From: DASXMX01 sp036794395
Lineage (GTDB): Bacteria; Planctomycetota; Phycisphaerae; Tepidisphaerales; Tepidisphaeraceae
NCBI GenBank assembly: GCA_036794395.1
Contig: DAIRGS010000138.1
Coordinates: 1 to 18,361 of the forward strand
Direction: 5' to 3'
Length of the DNA stretch: 18,361 bases
Shown: positions 1 through 7,352 of the stretch, in pieces
Numbering within the stretch: position 1 is the stretch's first letter
How the letters are laid out: each line of letters opens with the position of its first letter
Translations under genes and position numbers: made by a program
Notes under the pieces: model-generated
What the model saw: only the letters and a program-made list of their open reading frames with translations
Database searches by the model: none
What the model was told of the DNA's origin: nothing

Positions 1-182
1 CCTGAAAAAATGCGCTCGGCGGGAGCCTCGCACTCCCAGAGACGGCACATGCGATTGCCCTGTGGAGAAGGGATGCTTGAAACATAAAGACGTGAAACGT
101 GTCGGGCGGCATTTCACCTTTGATGACATGGCAGTTGTCTGTGCTGGCGATTGGGGGGCGGGTGAGGGAGGATGATTCAGCA
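1..182. other. Leader region upstream of the adenosyltransferase gene
   Basis: No gene is supported here. A short hairpin can be drawn with GGGAG at 21-25 and CTCCC at 33-37 (7-base loop), but it lacks a T-tract and is too weak to call a terminator. The purine-rich stretch AGGGAGGA at 165-172 is a good ribosome binding site 10 bases before the ATG at 183. I found no convincing -35/-10 pair. Confidence 0.4.
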
Positions 183-734
183 ATGAAAATCTACACGAAA
201 ACCGGGGATGACGGCAGCACGGGATTGGTTGGCGGAAGCCGGGTGAGCAAGGGCGATCCGCAGATTGAATGTTACGGGACAGTGGATGAATTAAATGCAG
301 CGATAGGCTTGGCGGCGGTAGTAGTCGCGGGCGCGGAACTGCTTAAAGAGCTAAGGCGAATTCAGGCGGACCTGTTCACGATTGGATCGCATCTGGCAAC
401 GCCCCCGGACAGTCCGACTCGGGCATCGTTGCCAAAGCTTGAGGGTTCGATGGTTGATCGGCTCGAGCAACGGATCGACGCGACAACCGCGCAGTTGCCC
501 CCTCTCAAGCACTTCATTCTTCCAGGTGGTAGCGAATTAGCGGCCCGCCTACATCTGGCCCGCACTATTTGCCGGCGCGCTGAAAGGCTGGTGGTGGCGA
601 TGCCGTATTCGAGCTACGCATTGCCCATCGTGGTGACATATCTCAATCGGCTGAGCGACTGGTTGTTCACAGAGGCCCGGCTGGCCAATCAGGCCGCGGG
701 AGTGGCGGACGTTATCTGGTTGGGAAAGTCTTAG
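183..734 (+). CDS. pduO: PduO-type cob(I)alamin adenosyltransferase
   Basis: Transfers the 5'-deoxyadenosyl group of ATP to cob(I)alamin, making adenosylcobalamin (coenzyme B12) in the cytoplasm. The 183-residue product has the usual length and family signatures: the N-terminal MKIYTKTGDDGSTGL ATP-binding stretch (residues 1-15), YGTVDELNA (31-39), FILPGGSELAARLHLART (111-128), the arginine-rich CRRAER (130-135) and YLNRLSDWLFTEAR (153-166). The ATG at 183 is chosen because homology begins exactly there and AGGGAGGA lies 10 bases upstream; the reading frame is open back to a GTG at 99, but that part looks non-homologous. It is transcribed toward nuoN, with only 9 bases between the two stop codons. 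The symbol follows the PduO type; other annotations use cobO or MMAB-type names. No other B12 or propanediol genes are nearby, so the physiological client enzyme is unknown. Confidence 0.95.
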   Translation: MKIYTKTGDDGSTGLVGGSRVSKGDPQIECYGTVDELNAAIGLAAVVVAGAELLKELRRIQADLFTIGSHLATPPDSPTRASLPKLEGSMVDRLEQRIDATTAQLPPLKHFILPGGSELAARLHLARTICRRAERLVVAMPYSSYALPIVVTYLNRLSDWLFTEARLANQAAGVADVIWLGKS

Positions 735-743
735 GACGATCGA

Positions 744-2411
744 CTATCGAGCGGCAACCACGGCCTGCGTGGTGGGTGCCTGGGGGCCGCGGATATCCGC
801 GTGCAAGGTGCGATCCCACAATTTGTCGGTCCACGGAAAATAGACGCCAAAGGCAAGTGTTCCAATGACCGAGATTGCCACGCCGGCGAGAATCGGCCAG
901 GGCCTCGGATTGGATTCCGGCTCGGGTTGAGTTGCGCCGGCAAAAGGCGTGGGCTCGGGGCGAAGGAACATCGTGGCGATGATCTTGAGGTAGTAAGCCG
1001 CGGAAATAGCGGCGTTGATCACGAGCAACACGACGAGCCAGGTCATCCGGCTGCTGATTTCGCTGTTAGCACTCGCGGCTTGGAGGGCAGGCTTGATCAG
1101 AAAGAACTTGCCGAAGAAACCGATCGTCAGCGGCAACCCTGTCAGGCTCCAACAGCAGATCGCCATCGCGATCCCAAGGCCGGGATGCTTGCGGCCCTGG
1201 CCGGCGAGATCTTCGAAAGTCTCGGCCGAGGTGCCTGACGAGGTCAGGCGGTTGGGCTGATCGGGGGATAGGGATACGAACGTGCTGACGTGCGTATCTC
1301 GACTGGGCAGCAGCATCAGAATGCCGAATGCCCCGCTGTTCATGATCGCGTATGACGCAAGATAGAACAGCACGCCGGCCAGCGCCGCGCGTTGAACTTC
1401 AGGCTGACCGGTCGCGGTCACCAGGGCCGTAACACCGACCAGCATATATCCGCTGTGGGCAATCGAGCTGTAGGCCAATACGCGTTTGACGTTGTGCTGG
1501 AGCAGGCCCAGGACATTGCCGACGAACATGGTCAGGACCGCGATCACCCAAAGGAATTTGGCGATTTCATCCGGCAGGATCCAGTGCACCTCGCCGACCT
1601 GGCTGACATAGAACAGCACCTTGATGATGGCGACAAACCCGGTCGTCTTGGGAACGAAGGCGAGAAATGCGGTAACGGGTGTCGCCGCTCCCTGATAAAC
1701 ATCGCCAGCGTATGCGTGAAGGGGAACTGCGGCGATCTTAAAGCCGAGACCAATCAGCAGCACGACTACGCCGAGCAACTGCCATTCGTGACCCGGGAAA
1801 TTGAGCTGAATTGCCTTACCGATTAGATCGAGATTTGTTTGGCCCGTCGTGCCATAGATGTAGCTGAAGCCGAACAGCATGACCGCCGCGGCCATCGCGC
1901 CCAGGAAGAAGTATTTAACCCCCGCTTCCTGCGCAACAGGCAGCGGCCGGGAAATCGAAACCATGATGTAGGTCGGGATACTGGCCAGCTCGATCCCCAT
2001 GAACAGCAAAATGATGTCGTTGGCGGATGCGACAAAGAAGATGCCCGCAATGGACAGCATCATCAGCCCGAAAAACTCACCGGCCTCATGGCCAAACTGG
2101 AGGGCCGGGTTGCCCGTCGCATCACTATTGGTCGGCCAGGCGAGAAGCACCAGCAGGATGCCGGCCCCGGCGGAAATCAGCTTGATGTAATCCTGGAACT
2201 TATAAACGAGGATCGAATCGGTAACGGCTTTGACCTCGCTCGATCGGGTGCCCCACATTTCGATAACGAAGATGGCAATCAACGAGCCCAGTGCCAGGAT
2301 CGGCGAGATGCGTCGAGCGGCGGGCGTCTTGGCCGTGCCGAATAACAACAGGACGCAGCCCACGATCACGAGCAGGCTTTCAGGCCACATGTTGACGAAA
2401 ATCGAACTCAT
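744..2411 (-). CDS. nuoN: NADH-quinone oxidoreductase subunit N
   Basis: Antiporter-like proton-pumping subunit of the membrane arm of respiratory complex I. The 555-residue product is a polytopic membrane protein. Family landmarks are visible: glutamate in the GIELASIPTY segment (E141), lysine in GVKYFFLGA (K166), lysine in GLGFKIAAVPLHAYAGD (K225) and lysine in FVPKTTGF (K255), the charged residues expected along the central polar axis. The cytoplasmic loop before EDLAGQGRKHP carries a short polar insert near residues 383-398 (SLSPDQPNRLTSSGT). It is the last gene of the nuoJKLMN run, 12 bases after the nuoM stop codon. GAGAAG lies about 9 bases before the ATG. There is no room for an intergenic terminator because the convergent adenosyltransferase gene ends 9 bases away. 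Confidence 0.97.
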   Translation of the reverse strand: MSSIFVNMWPESLLVIVGCVLLLFGTAKTPAARRISPILALGSLIAIFVIEMWGTRSSEVKAVTDSILVYKFQDYIKLISAGAGILLVLLAWPTNSDATGNPALQFGHEAGEFFGLMMLSIAGIFFVASANDIILLFMGIELASIPTYIMVSISRPLPVAQEAGVKYFFLGAMAAAVMLFGFSYIYGTTGQTNLDLIGKAIQLNFPGHEWQLLGVVVLLIGLGFKIAAVPLHAYAGDVYQGAATPVTAFLAFVPKTTGFVAIIKVLFYVSQVGEVHWILPDEIAKFLWVIAVLTMFVGNVLGLLQHNVKRVLAYSSIAHSGYMLVGVTALVTATGQPEVQRAALAGVLFYLASYAIMNSGAFGILMLLPSRDTHVSTFVSLSPDQPNRLTSSGTSAETFEDLAGQGRKHPGLGIAMAICCWSLTGLPLTIGFFGKFFLIKPALQAASANSEISSRMTWLVVLLVINAAISAAYYLKIIATMFLRPEPTPFAGATQPEPESNPRPWPILAGVAISVIGTLAFGVYFPWTDKLWDRTLHADIRGPQAPTTQAVVAAR

Positions 2412-2423
2412 AGCGCTGGCTTC

Positions 2424-4091
2424 TCAATTCTGCGTGGCACGGGCCACGACCTGCTTCTGACTGGCATCATTGCCGGCGGACGGGCTCGGGTTGTTTATGA
2501 GTGGCATACGAATCGCCTGAATCGGGCCAAGCATGCGATCGGTCACCAGGCCGGGCTTTACGCCCAACACGACAATGGCGAGCGCAATCGGCGTGAGCAG
2601 CGCGATTTCCCAACGGTTGATGTCGCCGGGGTGCGGCGGCGGCGCGTGCCTTTCGTAGGCCAATACGTTTGATCCTGCATGCTCCTCGGAGGCGTGCCCA
2701 TGAGCCTCCACAGTGGGAACCTTCAACGGCCCAAACATGACACGAGCCGTCATGTGCAACATGTAGACGGCGCCCAGGATGATCCCGAGTGCGGCAAACA
2801 TCCCGAACGCAGGGCCAAGATAAGGCGACGTGAACGCGCCCAGGATCGTTAGAAACTCGCTCCAGAATCCGTTAAGGCCTGGCAGCCCAATGCTCGCCAT
2901 CACAAAGAAGACGAAGAAGAAACCCAGGATCGGCATTCGACGGGTGAGGCCGGACAGCTCGTTGATATCGCGCGTGTGATAGCGGTCGTAAATCATCCCA
3001 ATCACGAGGAACATCGCACCAGTCGAGAGACCGTGATTGATCATGTAGAGGACCGAACCCTGCATGCCAATGTCATTGAGCGCGAAAAGCCCGAGCACGC
3101 AAAAGCCCAGGTGAGAGACCGAACTGTAAGCCACCAGCTTTTTAATATCAGGCTGCACCCACGCCACCAGTGCCGCGTAGATGACGCCGATGACGCAGAA
3201 GACGCCAACCACCTGGACCAGCCCCGGAAATGCCAGGCCTGCGCTGCTGAGCAGCCCGATCGGAACGGCCAGGCGGAACAGGCCATATGTACCGAGCTTG
3301 AGCATCACGCCCGCGAGGATGACTGAGCCGGCCGTGGGCGCTTCGGTATGTGCCAGCGGCAACCACGTGTGCACCGGGAAGAGCGGTACCTTCACCGCAA
3401 AGCCAGCCAGGAAGCCAAGGAGAACCCACCACCGCTCGGTCTGCGACAGATTCTGCTGAGCGAAGGTTACCGCCCCGATTCGCAGGTGCCCGTCGGCATC
3501 GATCGTGTCGAAGATCGCAAATGTGCCGGCGTGTACTCCAACATAAATAGCCGCGGCCAGCGTGAAGACGGAGCCGGTAAAGGTAAATAGAAAGAACTTG
3601 GCGGCGGCGTATCGCCGCTGCGGGCCGCCCCAAATGCCGATGATGAAAAACATCGGAACGAGTGTCAGTTCGAAGAAAACATAGAACAGCAGAACATCAC
3701 CCGCAACGAACACGCCCAGCATGGTGAGCAGCAGCGCATTCATCCAGGCGTAATACTCGCGCTCGCGATCTCGAATACTGTCAAAGCTGAAAGCGATGGC
3801 GAGCGGCGTGAGGAATGTCGTCAGGATGGCCAGCCAAAGGCTGACCGCATCAAGGCGGAGATGGAGCCCAAAACCCAGCGACTGGATCTCGTACCCCACC
3901 GGGAAAAACTCGAGTGAGGCTCCGTGATAAAACTGGAACCCCAGCACCACCGAGACCGCGAAAGTGATGACGCTGATCATTAACGCCCAATGACGGGCGT
4001 GCGGGCCGTTATGAATAAACGCGCCAACCACTGCGCCAAGCAGCGGCACGATCAGGAGCATGGGGAGAAGATAGTTGTTCGCTTCGGGCAT
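2424..4091 (-). CDS. nuoM: NADH-quinone oxidoreductase subunit M
   Basis: Second antiporter-like proton-pumping subunit of complex I, in the cytoplasmic membrane. The 555-residue product shows the conserved acidic residue in VFFELTLVPMFF (E141), the key lysine in GFAVKVPLFPVHTWLP (K234, with H241) and the broken-helix region LAHTEAPTAGSVILAGVMLKLGTYG (E250, K265). The N-terminus starts with a hydrophobic helix directly after MPEANNYLL, so the ATG at 4091 fits; the ribosome binding site is weak (AAAGAG touching the start). In the usual nuo order it would follow nuoL directly. Here 566 bases carrying the GxxExxY cassette separate it from nuoL, so it must either be read through the cassette or have its own promoter. 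Confidence 0.97.
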   Translation of the reverse strand: MPEANNYLLPMLLIVPLLGAVVGAFIHNGPHARHWALMISVITFAVSVVLGFQFYHGASLEFFPVGYEIQSLGFGLHLRLDAVSLWLAILTTFLTPLAIAFSFDSIRDREREYYAWMNALLLTMLGVFVAGDVLLFYVFFELTLVPMFFIIGIWGGPQRRYAAAKFFLFTFTGSVFTLAAAIYVGVHAGTFAIFDTIDADGHLRIGAVTFAQQNLSQTERWWVLLGFLAGFAVKVPLFPVHTWLPLAHTEAPTAGSVILAGVMLKLGTYGLFRLAVPIGLLSSAGLAFPGLVQVVGVFCVIGVIYAALVAWVQPDIKKLVAYSSVSHLGFCVLGLFALNDIGMQGSVLYMINHGLSTGAMFLVIGMIYDRYHTRDINELSGLTRRMPILGFFFVFFVMASIGLPGLNGFWSEFLTILGAFTSPYLGPAFGMFAALGIILGAVYMLHMTARVMFGPLKVPTVEAHGHASEEHAGSNVLAYERHAPPPHPGDINRWEIALLTPIALAIVVLGVKPGLVTDRMLGPIQAIRMPLINNPSPSAGNDASQKQVVARATQN

Positions 4092-4116
4092 CTCTTTAAT
4101 TCAATTCAGGTCATTT

Positions 4117-4154
4117 AGCACAGAGACCACAGAGGACACAGAGAGCACAGAGAA
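4117..4154. repeat. Left array of 9-bp CACAGAGNN repeats
   Basis: After an AG dinucleotide, four head-to-tail units follow at 4119-4127, 4128-4136, 4137-4145 and 4146-4154. Each is CACAGAG plus a variable dinucleotide (AC, GA, AG, AA in order). The array is followed by an A-rich run and then the stop codon of the GxxExxY gene at 4166. It is the inverted partner of the array at 4609-4646. With no unique spacers and a 9-bp period, it is not a CRISPR array. Confidence 0.95.
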
Positions 4155-4165
4155 GAAAAAACGAG

Positions 4166-4579
4166 CTAGTGGGCGATTCGCTTGATTCCGTCGGTTAAAC
4201 ATCGGACGTTAAAATTAATCAGCAGGGCTAATCTCAGGCCAGTGGCGCGCAGATAAGAGACAGTTTGAGCTGTGTGGATTGAGGCAAAAGATTCAACAGT
4301 TTTGATCTCCACAATTACTTTCGACTCCACAAGGAAATCCATTTTTCCTTGTCCAACCAGAACACCTTTGTAAAGCACGTTGACCCGACACTGCGCCTCG
4401 AAAAATATGTGCCGGGCCTTGAATTCTATCTCCAGGGCCTTTCCATAAACGGACTCGGGAAATCCCGGGCCCAACGTGCGATGCACCTCGATTGCCGCTC
4501 CAAGTATCGCATTAGTAATGCGATTCAAATCCGGATTCGGCTCCATCTCCTCGTCGACCAAAATGTCTGATTCGCTCAT
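4166..4579 (-). CDS. GxxExxY family protein (PD-(D/E)XK nuclease-like)
   Basis: Member of the GxxExxY family (PDDEXK_3 type), whose biochemical role is not established. The 137-residue product is full length for the family. Visible motifs: ILGAAIEVHRTLGPG (residues 26-39, with H33), the name motif G39-x-x-E42-x-x-Y45 in GFPESVY, then a nuclease-like core with D81 in GKMDFLVE, E91-x-K93 in VIVEIK, and Q105 in HTAQTVSYL. All putative catalytic residues are present, so the protein could be active. The ATG at 4579 is preferred over a GTG one codon upstream; AAGG lies about 9 bases before it. It is co-oriented with nuoL (75 bases upstream of it, nuoL stop to the GTG) and nuoM, flanked on both sides by CACAGAGNN arrays, and less GC-rich than its neighbours, which suggests acquisition. 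It has no evident link to complex I function. Confidence 0.93.
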   Translation of the reverse strand: MSESDILVDEEMEPNPDLNRITNAILGAAIEVHRTLGPGFPESVYGKALEIEFKARHIFFEAQCRVNVLYKGVLVGQGKMDFLVESKVIVEIKTVESFASIHTAQTVSYLRATGLRLALLINFNVRCLTDGIKRIAH

Positions 4580-4608
4580 CACATCCAGCCTTCAGTTTTC
4601 TTCGCCTT

Positions 4609-4646
4609 TCCTCTGTGTTCTCTGTGTTCTCTGTGGCCTCTGTGCT
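4609..4646. repeat. Right array of 9-bp repeats, inverted (NNCTCTGTG)
   Basis: Four units NNCTCTGTG at 4609-4617, 4618-4626, 4627-4635 and 4636-4644 are followed by CT at 4645-4646. Read on the minus strand from outside inward, the units are CACAGAG plus GC, AA, AA and GA. It lies between the nuoL stop codon (4658) and the start of the GxxExxY gene and mirrors the array at 4117-4154. On the inner side both arrays continue into purine-rich sequence containing GAAGAAAA. Confidence 0.95.
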
Positions 4647-4657
4647 TCAATTCCGCC

Positions 4658-6964
4658 CTATTGGTAGAGGAACATCAACAGCAGGATAATCATCACACCA
4701 AACAGCATCGTGGTTGCGTATCCCTGAAGGTAGCCGCGCTGAACGGTGAGCTTGAGGGTGAAACCCGACAGTTGGGGAATCCAGCCCATGAGATTGACGA
4801 TGCCGTCCACGATGTACTTGTCGATAGCGAATAGAATACTGCCGAGGAATCGCAACGGCTCGATAACGTAGGCCTGATAGAGCTCATCAACGTAGTACTT
4901 GTTTTCGATCAGCTCGGCCACGGATGGCATCGACGCCGCCAGTCGATCCGCAAGGCCGCGATTTGCAAGATGCAGAACATACGCGAGCGCGATGCCGGCG
5001 AGCGCAATCGCCCCACCCAACACCAAACCAAACCAGGGTGATTCAGGTTGCTCGCCGGCGGCTTCAAGCCCGAATCGGGCAGCCTGCACGGTTTCACTCA
5101 TCGCGCGCGCCGCTACATCATGGCCCAACACAAACGAGGGGCTTTGCGCCAGAAACCCGCCAAGGCTGTGTACCCGTTCTGGAAAGTTCAACACACCGGC
5201 AAACAACGCCCCAAACGCCAGCACAACCAGCGGGACGATCATCAACGCCGGCTCATGATTGTGGTGACTGTGATCACCATGCCCATGAGCATCGTGACCG
5301 TGACCGGCCGGCTGATGATGGGTCTGTCCTATGTCCACTCCAGTCGACGGTGCGGTATGTGTGATGACCGCCGAGTGGCTGGCCGTCGCATCCTCATGAG
5401 CCTCATGGCCATGACCGTCGGCCGGTGCAGGCGCTTCGGGCACGACTAGCGGGCCTTCAAATACCCGGAAGTACAGCCGGAAGGTGTAATAGGCAGTCAT
5501 GAAAGCCGTGACGAGAAGAATGATGCCGATTGGGAGCGATTGATGAAGTGCCGCTCCGACGATGTCGTCTTTCGAGAAGAATCCGCTGGTGAGCGGGAAA
5601 CCCGCCAGCGCCAGGCAACCGATCAGCATCAGAATTCGCGTCTTGGGCAGAACGCGTTTCAGACCGCTCATTTTCCGCATGTCCAGTTCACCGGCCATCG
5701 CGTGCATGACGACGCCGGACGACAGGAACAAAAGGGCCTTGAAGAACGCGTGCGTGATCAGGTGGAACACGCCGGCGACCGGAGCGAGCACGCCCACGCC
5801 GACGAACATGTAACCAAGCTGGCTAACCGTTGAATATGCGAAGACTTTCTTCAGATCGAACTGCCGCAGCGCGATGCTGCCGGCAAAAATCGCCGTGAAG
5901 CAACCGATGCCGGCGATGGTCATCGTCGCGGCGCGGTTGCCATAGAACAGCGTGCAGCACCGGGCGATCATGTACACGCCCGCCGTCACCATGGTGGCGG
6001 CGTGAATGAGTGCGCTGACCGGCGTCGGTCCTTCCATTGCATCGGGAAGCCAGACATACAGCGGGAACTGCGCACTTTTACCGAACGCACCCAACATGAG
6101 GCAGAATGGCAGAGCCGTGAAAAGGGCCTGATGGGCCGCGTTTAAGTGCAAAAATGTGTCCGGGTCGGCTGCTTTGGTCAGCACCCCCGACACAGTATCC
6201 GCGCCGGCGCCAAAGAAGCTGACGGTGCCGAACAGCAGGAAGCAGATCATGATGCCGATGCCGAATCCAAAATCGCCGACTCGGTTGACGATGAAAGCTT
6301 TCTTGGCTGCTTCGCGAGCCGCCGGGCGCTCGTAGTAATAGCCGATCAACAGGTATGAGCAGAGGCCGACGCCTTCCCAACCGAGGTAGAGCATGATGAG
6401 GTTTTCACCCATCACCAGGATCGTCATCGAGAAGATAAACAACCCGAGGTAAGCAAAGAACCTGAAATACCCCTCTTCACCCTTCATGTAGCCGGCGGCG
6501 AACACGGTGATGAAGAAACCAATCCCGGTCACCACGCAGAGCATGACGGCCGTTAACGGATCGAAGAACGCGCCGGCATTCACGCCAAGGTATTCGTTCG
6601 TCCCCGCATTCTTCGGGTCACCAAAGCTTCCCCATTGATACCAGACGTTGGTGGTCGACAAAGTCCGATTTTCAACTTCGTGTATCGCCCCGGTTGAATT
6701 TGCCGCCGCCTCTTTCGCCTCTTCGGCTTTGCTCTCAAATGTATTGGTCAACCCGGTGTGCAGTTCTTTACCCGTGCCCCACTGCGCTAACATGCCGAAC
6801 AGCAGCAGGAAGGACAGGATTGCGCTGCACCCCACGCCGATCCAGATCGGCCAATGCGAATTCTGCTTCAGCCATCGCGCCCCAAAAAAACCGGACACGC
6901 AGGCCCCGATGAGCGGCAGCAGCGGGATCAGATACGAGAATTTGACCGTAAACAGTGTGTCCAT
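4658..6964 (-). CDS. nuoL: NADH-quinone oxidoreductase subunit L
   Basis: Distal antiporter-like proton-pumping subunit of complex I. The 768-residue product starts MDTLFTVKFSYLIPLLPL and contains LGWEGVGLCSYLLIGYYYERP (glutamate near 197), the NRVGDFG segment, GAFGKSAQFPLYVWLPDAMEGPTPVSALIHAATMVTAG (central lysine near 296) and VSQLGYMFVG. A C-terminal transmembrane end (near MLFGVMIILLLMFLY) follows the long lateral-helix region. Odd points: a loop near residues 65-115 rich in Glu and Ala, and a histidine-rich stretch at about 517-570 with 15 histidines (bases 5255-5416). A TTG at 7000 could add 12 residues, but it has no ribosome binding site and the extension is arginine-rich just before the first helix, so the ATG is preferred. 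The gap to nuoK is 57 bases. Confidence 0.96.
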   Translation of the reverse strand: MDTLFTVKFSYLIPLLPLIGACVSGFFGARWLKQNSHWPIWIGVGCSAILSFLLLFGMLAQWGTGKELHTGLTNTFESKAEEAKEAAANSTGAIHEVENRTLSTTNVWYQWGSFGDPKNAGTNEYLGVNAGAFFDPLTAVMLCVVTGIGFFITVFAAGYMKGEEGYFRFFAYLGLFIFSMTILVMGENLIMLYLGWEGVGLCSYLLIGYYYERPAAREAAKKAFIVNRVGDFGFGIGIMICFLLFGTVSFFGAGADTVSGVLTKAADPDTFLHLNAAHQALFTALPFCLMLGAFGKSAQFPLYVWLPDAMEGPTPVSALIHAATMVTAGVYMIARCCTLFYGNRAATMTIAGIGCFTAIFAGSIALRQFDLKKVFAYSTVSQLGYMFVGVGVLAPVAGVFHLITHAFFKALLFLSSGVVMHAMAGELDMRKMSGLKRVLPKTRILMLIGCLALAGFPLTSGFFSKDDIVGAALHQSLPIGIILLVTAFMTAYYTFRLYFRVFEGPLVVPEAPAPADGHGHEAHEDATASHSAVITHTAPSTGVDIGQTHHQPAGHGHDAHGHGDHSHHNHEPALMIVPLVVLAFGALFAGVLNFPERVHSLGGFLAQSPSFVLGHDVAARAMSETVQAARFGLEAAGEQPESPWFGLVLGGAIALAGIALAYVLHLANRGLADRLAASMPSVAELIENKYYVDELYQAYVIEPLRFLGSILFAIDKYIVDGIVNLMGWIPQLSGFTLKLTVQRGYLQGYATTMLFGVMIILLLMFLYQ

Positions 6965-7021
6965 AAAACCAACGCAAGCCCCCCGCCGTCGAACTGTCAA
7001 AAAAACCGTAAAGCCCGCGAC

Positions 7022-7330
7022 TTACCCGCGTAACTCCCGCCACGCATCGGCGTCCAGCGTGCTCTTTTGCCTGAACAGCAACACCACCAGCCCCAGCGCC
7101 AGCGACGCCTCGGCTGCCGCGATCACCAGCACAAAGATCACGAACGCCTGGCCGGCCAGATTGCCGTTGAACCATCCAAACGCGATCAGATTAATCGCCA
7201 CGCCCTGAAACATCAGTTCCGTGCAGAGGAACATGACGATCAGGTTCCGGCGAGTCATGAAGCCAATCAAGCCGATCCCAAACATGATCGCGCCAACCGC
7301 CAGATAATGTTGAAGGGCAAGTTCGCTCAT
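7022..7330 (-). CDS. nuoK: NADH-quinone oxidoreductase subunit K
   Basis: Small three-helix subunit of the complex I membrane arm, part of the charged path linking the quinone site to the antiporter subunits. The 102-residue product has the family length. The two key membrane glutamates are visible: E38 in FLCTELMFQGVAINLIAF and E74 in VIAAAEASLALGLV. The start at 7330 (MSELALQHYLAVGA) matches the family N-terminus; TTGGAACG just upstream supplies a weak ribosome binding site. The frame is open further upstream to about 7519, but that stretch is out-of-frame nuoJ sequence. It lies 22 bases after the nuoJ stop codon. Confidence 0.96.
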   Translation of the reverse strand: MSELALQHYLAVGAIMFGIGLIGFMTRRNLIVMFLCTELMFQGVAINLIAFGWFNGNLAGQAFVIFVLVIAAAEASLALGLVVLLFRQKSTLDADAWRELRG

Positions 7331-7352
7331 ATCGTTCCAAGGGCTTCCATGA

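Larger units (their letters stand above)
4117..4646. mobile_element. Putative GxxExxY cassette with inverted 9-bp repeat arrays
   Basis: A unit of about 530 bp inside the nuo operon: inverted arrays of CACAGAGNN at both ends and one gene of a PD-(D/E)XK-like family between them. The two 38-base arms are complementary at about 34 positions; all 28 fixed bases match and the variable dinucleotides differ once each. The interior is visibly less GC-rich than the flanking nuo genes. The octamer TTCAATTC occurs outside both arms (4100-4107 and 4646-4653), possibly a remnant of target duplication, though it is short and unequally spaced. The insertion lies exactly in the nuoL-nuoM gap and damages neither reading frame. 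That it moved as a unit is inference; no transposase or integrase is encoded. Confidence 0.55.

Noticed and set aside
21..37. GGGAG/CTCCC hairpin as a terminator or tRNA fragment
   Set aside because: Only a 5-bp stem with no T-tract, and no tRNA arm signatures follow.
99..182. N-terminal extension of the adenosyltransferase from a GTG at 99
   Set aside because: Family homology starts at the ATG at 183, which has its own well-placed AGGGAGGA.
801..1238. Plus-strand open frame of 145 codons opposite nuoN, and similar long frames opposite nuoM, nuoL and nuoJ
   Set aside because: They mirror highly conserved complex I genes, have no start signals and give Arg/His/Gln-rich low-complexity products typical of antisense shadows in GC-rich DNA.
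4117..4154. Tandem repeats as a CRISPR array
   Set aside because: The unit is 9 bp, contiguous, without unique spacers, and no cas genes are present.
6965..7000. TTG start at 7000 for NuoL
   Set aside because: No ribosome binding site, and it adds an arginine-rich stretch not expected before the first membrane helix; the ATG at 6964 matches the family start.
6978..7000. TTGACA in the nuoK-nuoL gap as an internal promoter
   Set aside because: No -10 element follows at 15-19 bases; the hexamer alone is not sufficient.
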